A stretch of DNA of 64,000 nucleotides from the NCBI GenBank assembly GCA_048569615.1, contig JBLIRK010000007.1, forward strand, positions 1 to 64,000. Reading direction: 5' to 3'. Source of the stretch: JAYEPK01 sp048569615. Lineage in GTDB: Archaea; Thermoplasmatota; Penumbrarchaeia; Penumbrarchaeales; Penumbrarchaeaceae. The first letter of the stretch is position 1, and every line of letters starts with the position of its first letter. The notes beneath the pieces were generated by a model that did not search any database, was not told the origin of the DNA, and was given only the letters and a program-made list of their open reading frames with translations. This document shows, piece by piece, positions 61,397-64,000 of this stretch. Position numbers and translations under genes: made by a program.

Positions 61397-61573
61397 ATGG
61401 CCTCGGTGCCCTGGATAGTATATGTTCTCCTGCTGATGACGGCCATAGTGTCAGCGGTGATGACCCGGATAGCCAGGGATGGGTGGAGAAGCAGGGGGTG
61501 GACGTGGTTCTTCGCCCTGCTGGGTTCCGGATCCGTGCTGGCTCTCATGATCATCGTGTTCCTGAGCGGATGA
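61397..61573 (+). CDS. 58-residue two-helix membrane protein
   Basis: A short gene: ATG 61397 to TGA 61571-61573. The protein has two hydrophobic segments (about 5-22 and 36-56) around a basic loop RIARDGWRSRG, and ends FLSG. TATA at 61368-61377 gives a nearly leaderless start, and the stop overlaps by ATGA the start of the PqqD-like gene, so translation is coupled. Its position upstream of a peptide-binding PqqD-type protein makes a role in the same pathway possible. No family recognised. Confidence 0.65.
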   Translation: MASVPWIVYVLLLMTAIVSAVMTRIARDGWRSRGWTWFFALLGSGSVLALMIIVFLSG

Positions 61574-62016
61574 AAATGACAGGCAAGGACAAGATTCTGG
61601 ACAGCCCCGCTGCAAAGGGGCCGGACCCTCGATATATTTTCCCGATCAGGTCCGAGGTCGATTGGACCTATAGGGAAAGCTTGATCGTACTGGAATACCC
61701 CAAGAACTTCAACCGGATGGAGAGAGCCCTGAACAAGGTCCTGAAGGGTCCCGAGAACATCAAGCGCCCCCTAGATAATGTGGGCACACTCCTATGGGAA
61801 CTGAGCGACGGCGACCACAGCCTGCTCGAGATCTACATCAGGGAGCAGGAAAGGTTCCACGAGAGGGTCGAGCCGGTGGACAAGGTCGTGGGGGGCCTTC
61901 TGGAGACCATGCTGAAGCTCGGGCTGATGCGGCTTGAATACCACCCAGAAGGACAAAAGCGAAGCGGAGAGAGGAGGAGGGGTAAAAAAGTGGTGGTCCG
62001 TGCACTGGAGAAGTAG
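61570..62016 (+). CDS. PqqD-like protein
   Basis: 148 residues from ATG 61570; an alternative ATG lies two codons later. The core (about 20-115) follows the PqqD pattern: VLEYPKNFNRMERALNKVL, VGTLLWELSDGDHSLLEIYI, and VVGGLLETMLKLGLMRLE. PqqD folds bind leader peptides or partner proteins for radical SAM enzymes in ribosomal peptide modification. No radical SAM gene or precursor is in the window, so the role may be different. Coupled to the 58-residue membrane protein. A hairpin follows its stop. Confidence 0.75.
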   Translation: MKMTGKDKILDSPAAKGPDPRYIFPIRSEVDWTYRESLIVLEYPKNFNRMERALNKVLKGPENIKRPLDNVGTLLWELSDGDHSLLEIYIREQERFHERVEPVDKVVGGLLETMLKLGLMRLEYHPEGQKRSGERRRGKKVVVRALEK

Positions 62017-62019
62017 GAG

Positions 62020-62055
62020 CGGACCTTGTCATGGTCCGACGACAATGTTTTTATT
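62020..62055 (+). terminator. Hairpin and T run after the PqqD-like gene
   Basis: CGGACC/GGTCCG (stem 62020-62025 and 62033-62038, seven-base loop) begins four bases after the stop and is followed at about 62048 by a TTTTTATTT stretch. This suits transcription termination. The same T-rich stretch could also be part of the next gene's promoter. Confidence 0.5.
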
Positions 62056-62092
62056 TCCAGGAACATAATGGGGTCCAGAGTACCTGCTGTAC

Positions 62093-62104
62093 GGGGAGCT
62101 CCCC
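62093..62104. repeat. Palindrome GGGGAGCTCCCC before the last gene
   Basis: A perfect 12-base palindrome in the leader of the gene at 62128. It could be an operator or form a small RNA hairpin upstream of the ribosome site AGGTGAT at 62118-62124. Confidence 0.3.
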
Positions 62105-62127
62105 GCAACGCGGCAATAGGTGATAAA

Positions 62128-64000
62128 ATGGACGGAAACTCTGGCCAATGGCGGAAGCTTCTAATGGGCATGCTGGTCCTGTCGCTGGTGGCTCCCCTTT
62201 CGGGGCAGACGGTATCGGGAGCGGCCAAGCTTCCGGAGGGCTACGACGGGGTATCGTACAGGGACATGACACCCATAGACAAGGTCGTCCTCATATCCCA
62301 TGACAGGGACGGTATAAACGATGATTTCGCTTATCTTGCGGAGGTTCCGGCCTCGGTCTTCCATTCCAGGTCCGATCAGAGGGTCCTGATGAACCCGGTC
62401 CTGTTCTACGAGCCCCCAAGGGAGACCTCGGACGAGGAGAGGGTCCAGAACACGTATCCGGCAGTGAGCTACTTCATGGAGGATATGATGACGATCTCCG
62501 ACGGAGAGCTGGACAAGATGGAGCTTGTTGGATTCGAGGGTTCCATACCCGGCGACGTGGGTTCCAGATGGACAGCTTCAAAGGTATCCTATCTGGATGC
62601 AGGCGATCCTTTCTCGATGGCAAGCCGGATCGCTCTGGAGAACTGGGAATACTCCAACGAGGCGGTCCTTGCCGTCATTGACCATGATCCGAAGGAACTC
62701 GATGAGATGTACAACGGCCAGTTAAAGGGAGCGACCCCGGACTCCTCACCCAGGTCCGGCTCCATGAGCGGGACCAAGGAACCCTCTCCTGTAAATCCCA
62801 ACACGCATCCCTTCACAATCGATCCCGATTACAAGTTCATCACTTCCCAGCTCACCTGGGGGCAGTCATGGAATCCCCTTTCGGAACTTACAGAGAGGGG
62901 GAAGGACCCGGACCTGCAGCTCTACGACATGCAGCTGGGAATGGTCGGGGCAAGCGAGAAATGGAATGTCCTGGAGGGGGCCTCCGAGGAGATCAGCTCC
63001 TACATCTACAACTCCGGGGAATGGGAGTTCGCGGTGAGCTACATGCCCACGGAGAATTCCCTGGTCCATTCCGACGAACCAGACAGCTGGTCCTCGGTGC
63101 CGCTCCCCTCCGAGGCAACACCCACCCAGAGAGATGAGTGGCGAAAGACCAGGATCAGGGATGTTATGGAGCAGAGGGCGGAGGAGGGGCTTCAACCCGA
63201 TGCGCCCTTCGGATCCGAGGTGGAGTACGTTATCGACTACACGCTGTATCCTGGCACCGATGTTCCGGAGAGGGTCGCAACTCCGTTCTACTGCAGGGAG
63301 GCGAAATTCACCCTGGAATGGGACGATGCAAGTGTTGACCTCGGATTGATCCTCAGGGGTCCTGAAGGAGCGGAGATCGCAACTGCCACGGGAGCGACCT
63401 CCGGCAATACACAGGTCCTGGAGGTTTCTGAGCTCGGACAGGGCGAATACCAGGTCTCCGTGGTGAAGCTCGCAGGTAGCTCCGGGGCCACGCAGTTCAC
63501 CGTCGATTACGAGTTCAAGCAGAAGAAGGATTACCGGGAGGGTACCAGCTGGGCCGGTGCGGCCAACGGGGCTGTCATTGCCGCTGCCATCAACGCTCCG
63601 CTCCTTTATACTTCAACAAAAGACCTGGGCCGGAGCACGGGGGATGCAATGAACACCCTTGGAGTGAAGAAGGTCTACGTTGTGGATATCGACAGCCATG
63701 CCTCCTCCAAGGTCTACGACGGTATTGACGACCTAAGGGGATTCATCATGCCGGACATCGAAGTGGAGAAGCTCGAAACCTTCGATGATGTGTATTCAAT
63801 GGTCAAGGATACGACCATGAAGAACAATGCGGCCACAGGGGATATCGTATTTACCACCATAAATCCGTGGACCTCATGGAACGTGCTCCTGGGCAGGGAC
63901 GCCTCCGGAAATCCAAGGGAGGAGGAGCCGGGAGCATTGTTCGTTGGCCCTGCCGCCCTCGCAGCCGCATACCACGGGGCTCCCGTCTTCATCACGGACG
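62128..64000 (+). CDS. Large secreted protein with PPC-like domain (partial, cut by window end)
   Basis: At least 624 residues with no stop before the window ends. The ATG has AGGTGAT four to ten bases upstream. A signal peptide (about 8-31) leads into an extracellular region of unknown fold (about 35-370). A pre-peptidase C-terminal-like beta-sandwich follows (about 385-465; FTLEWDDASVDLGLILRG, GEYQVSVVKLAG). Then comes a stretch resembling cell-wall-binding repeat 2 (INAPLLYTSTKDLGRST, then KKVYVVDID, and a second LAAAYHGAPVFITD). Those repeats occur in many archaeal surface proteins. The true C-terminus is unseen, so the anchoring mode is unknown. Confidence 0.75.
   Translation, partial: MDGNSGQWRKLLMGMLVLSLVAPLSGQTVSGAAKLPEGYDGVSYRDMTPIDKVVLISHDRDGINDDFAYLAEVPASVFHSRSDQRVLMNPVLFYEPPRETSDEERVQNTYPAVSYFMEDMMTISDGELDKMELVGFEGSIPGDVGSRWTASKVSYLDAGDPFSMASRIALENWEYSNEAVLAVIDHDPKELDEMYNGQLKGATPDSSPRSGSMSGTKEPSPVNPNTHPFTIDPDYKFITSQLTWGQSWNPLSELTERGKDPDLQLYDMQLGMVGASEKWNVLEGASEEISSYIYNSGEWEFAVSYMPTENSLVHSDEPDSWSSVPLPSEATPTQRDEWRKTRIRDVMEQRAEEGLQPDAPFGSEVEYVIDYTLYPGTDVPERVATPFYCREAKFTLEWDDASVDLGLILRGPEGAEIATATGATSGNTQVLEVSELGQGEYQVSVVKLAGSSGATQFTVDYEFKQKKDYREGTSWAGAANGAVIAAAINAPLLYTSTKDLGRSTGDAMNTLGVKKVYVVDIDSHASSKVYDGIDDLRGFIMPDIEVEKLETFDDVYSMVKDTTMKNNAATGDIVFTTINPWTSWNVLLGRDASGNPREEEPGALFVGPAALAAAYHGAPVFITD

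Overview
The window is archaeal and most likely from a member of the Thermoplasmata (Thermoplasmatota). Evidence: almost every gene start has an archaeal TATA box about 25-30 bases before the inferred transcription start, often giving leaderless or nearly leaderless messages. The core genes are archaeal types: RPA with its associated OB-fold partner, DUF531, DUF211, UPF0147, a PAC2 protein, an archaeal-type riboflavin reductase, and a CxxC-type ThiI. They sit beside a bacterial-type DnaK/DnaJ/GrpE set and many secreted repeat proteins. The exact lineage is inference; no 16S gene is present.

Layout. 1-3650: a small lipoprotein and membrane-protein pair, a two-helix membrane protein, a winged-helix protein and a Fic protein. 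3713-17658: four large parallel beta-helix (NosD-type) surface proteins; two of them carry a C-terminal cytoplasmic J-domain after the membrane anchor. 17682-18470: a small membrane protein and a tRNA-Arg(UCG) gene flanked by degenerate tRNA fragments. 18474-24443: GTP cyclohydrolase II with an extra RibD_C-like domain, an alpha/alpha-toroid-like protein, a DUF4282 protein, a Ca2+-type P-ATPase and a C2H2 protein. 24601-27901: an archaeal DUF234 ATPase, then an operon for a dUTPase-like enzyme, a YkgJ-type protein, a ThiI-like protein and a zinc-ribbon protein. 27975-30760: a membrane protein overlapping a coiled-coil Ser/Thr kinase. 30750-34079: RPA, RPA-associated protein, RlmE and DUF531. 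34184-40220: further surface and membrane proteins, including a 1,133-residue PKD/TSP3 protein and a zinc-finger/transmembrane/degenerate hydrolase. 40281-43036: a winged-helix NTPase and CTP synthase. 43108-48463: envelope proteins of unknown role, DUF211 and UPF0147. 48613-54807: a 2,064-residue protein of about 16 Ig-like repeats with a cytoplasmic zinc ribbon, divergent from a ribbon-helix-helix/AT-hook protein. 55756-61279: PAC2, riboflavin reductase, and an operon hsp20-grpE fusion, dnaK, dnaJ. 61397-64000: a 58-residue membrane protein, a PqqD-like protein, and the start of a large secreted protein cut by the window edge.

Themes. The window is rich in proteins that join a large extracellular part to a small cytoplasmic module (J-domain, zinc ribbon or zinc finger) through one membrane helix. 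The J-domain receptors are the most striking, because the matching DnaK system lies in the same window and its GrpE is itself fused to an Hsp20-like domain. My working hypothesis is that these proteins recruit DnaK to the inner face of the membrane. Genes for riboflavin synthesis, pyrimidine nucleotide control, tRNA thiolation, single-strand DNA binding and rRNA methylation make up the housekeeping background.
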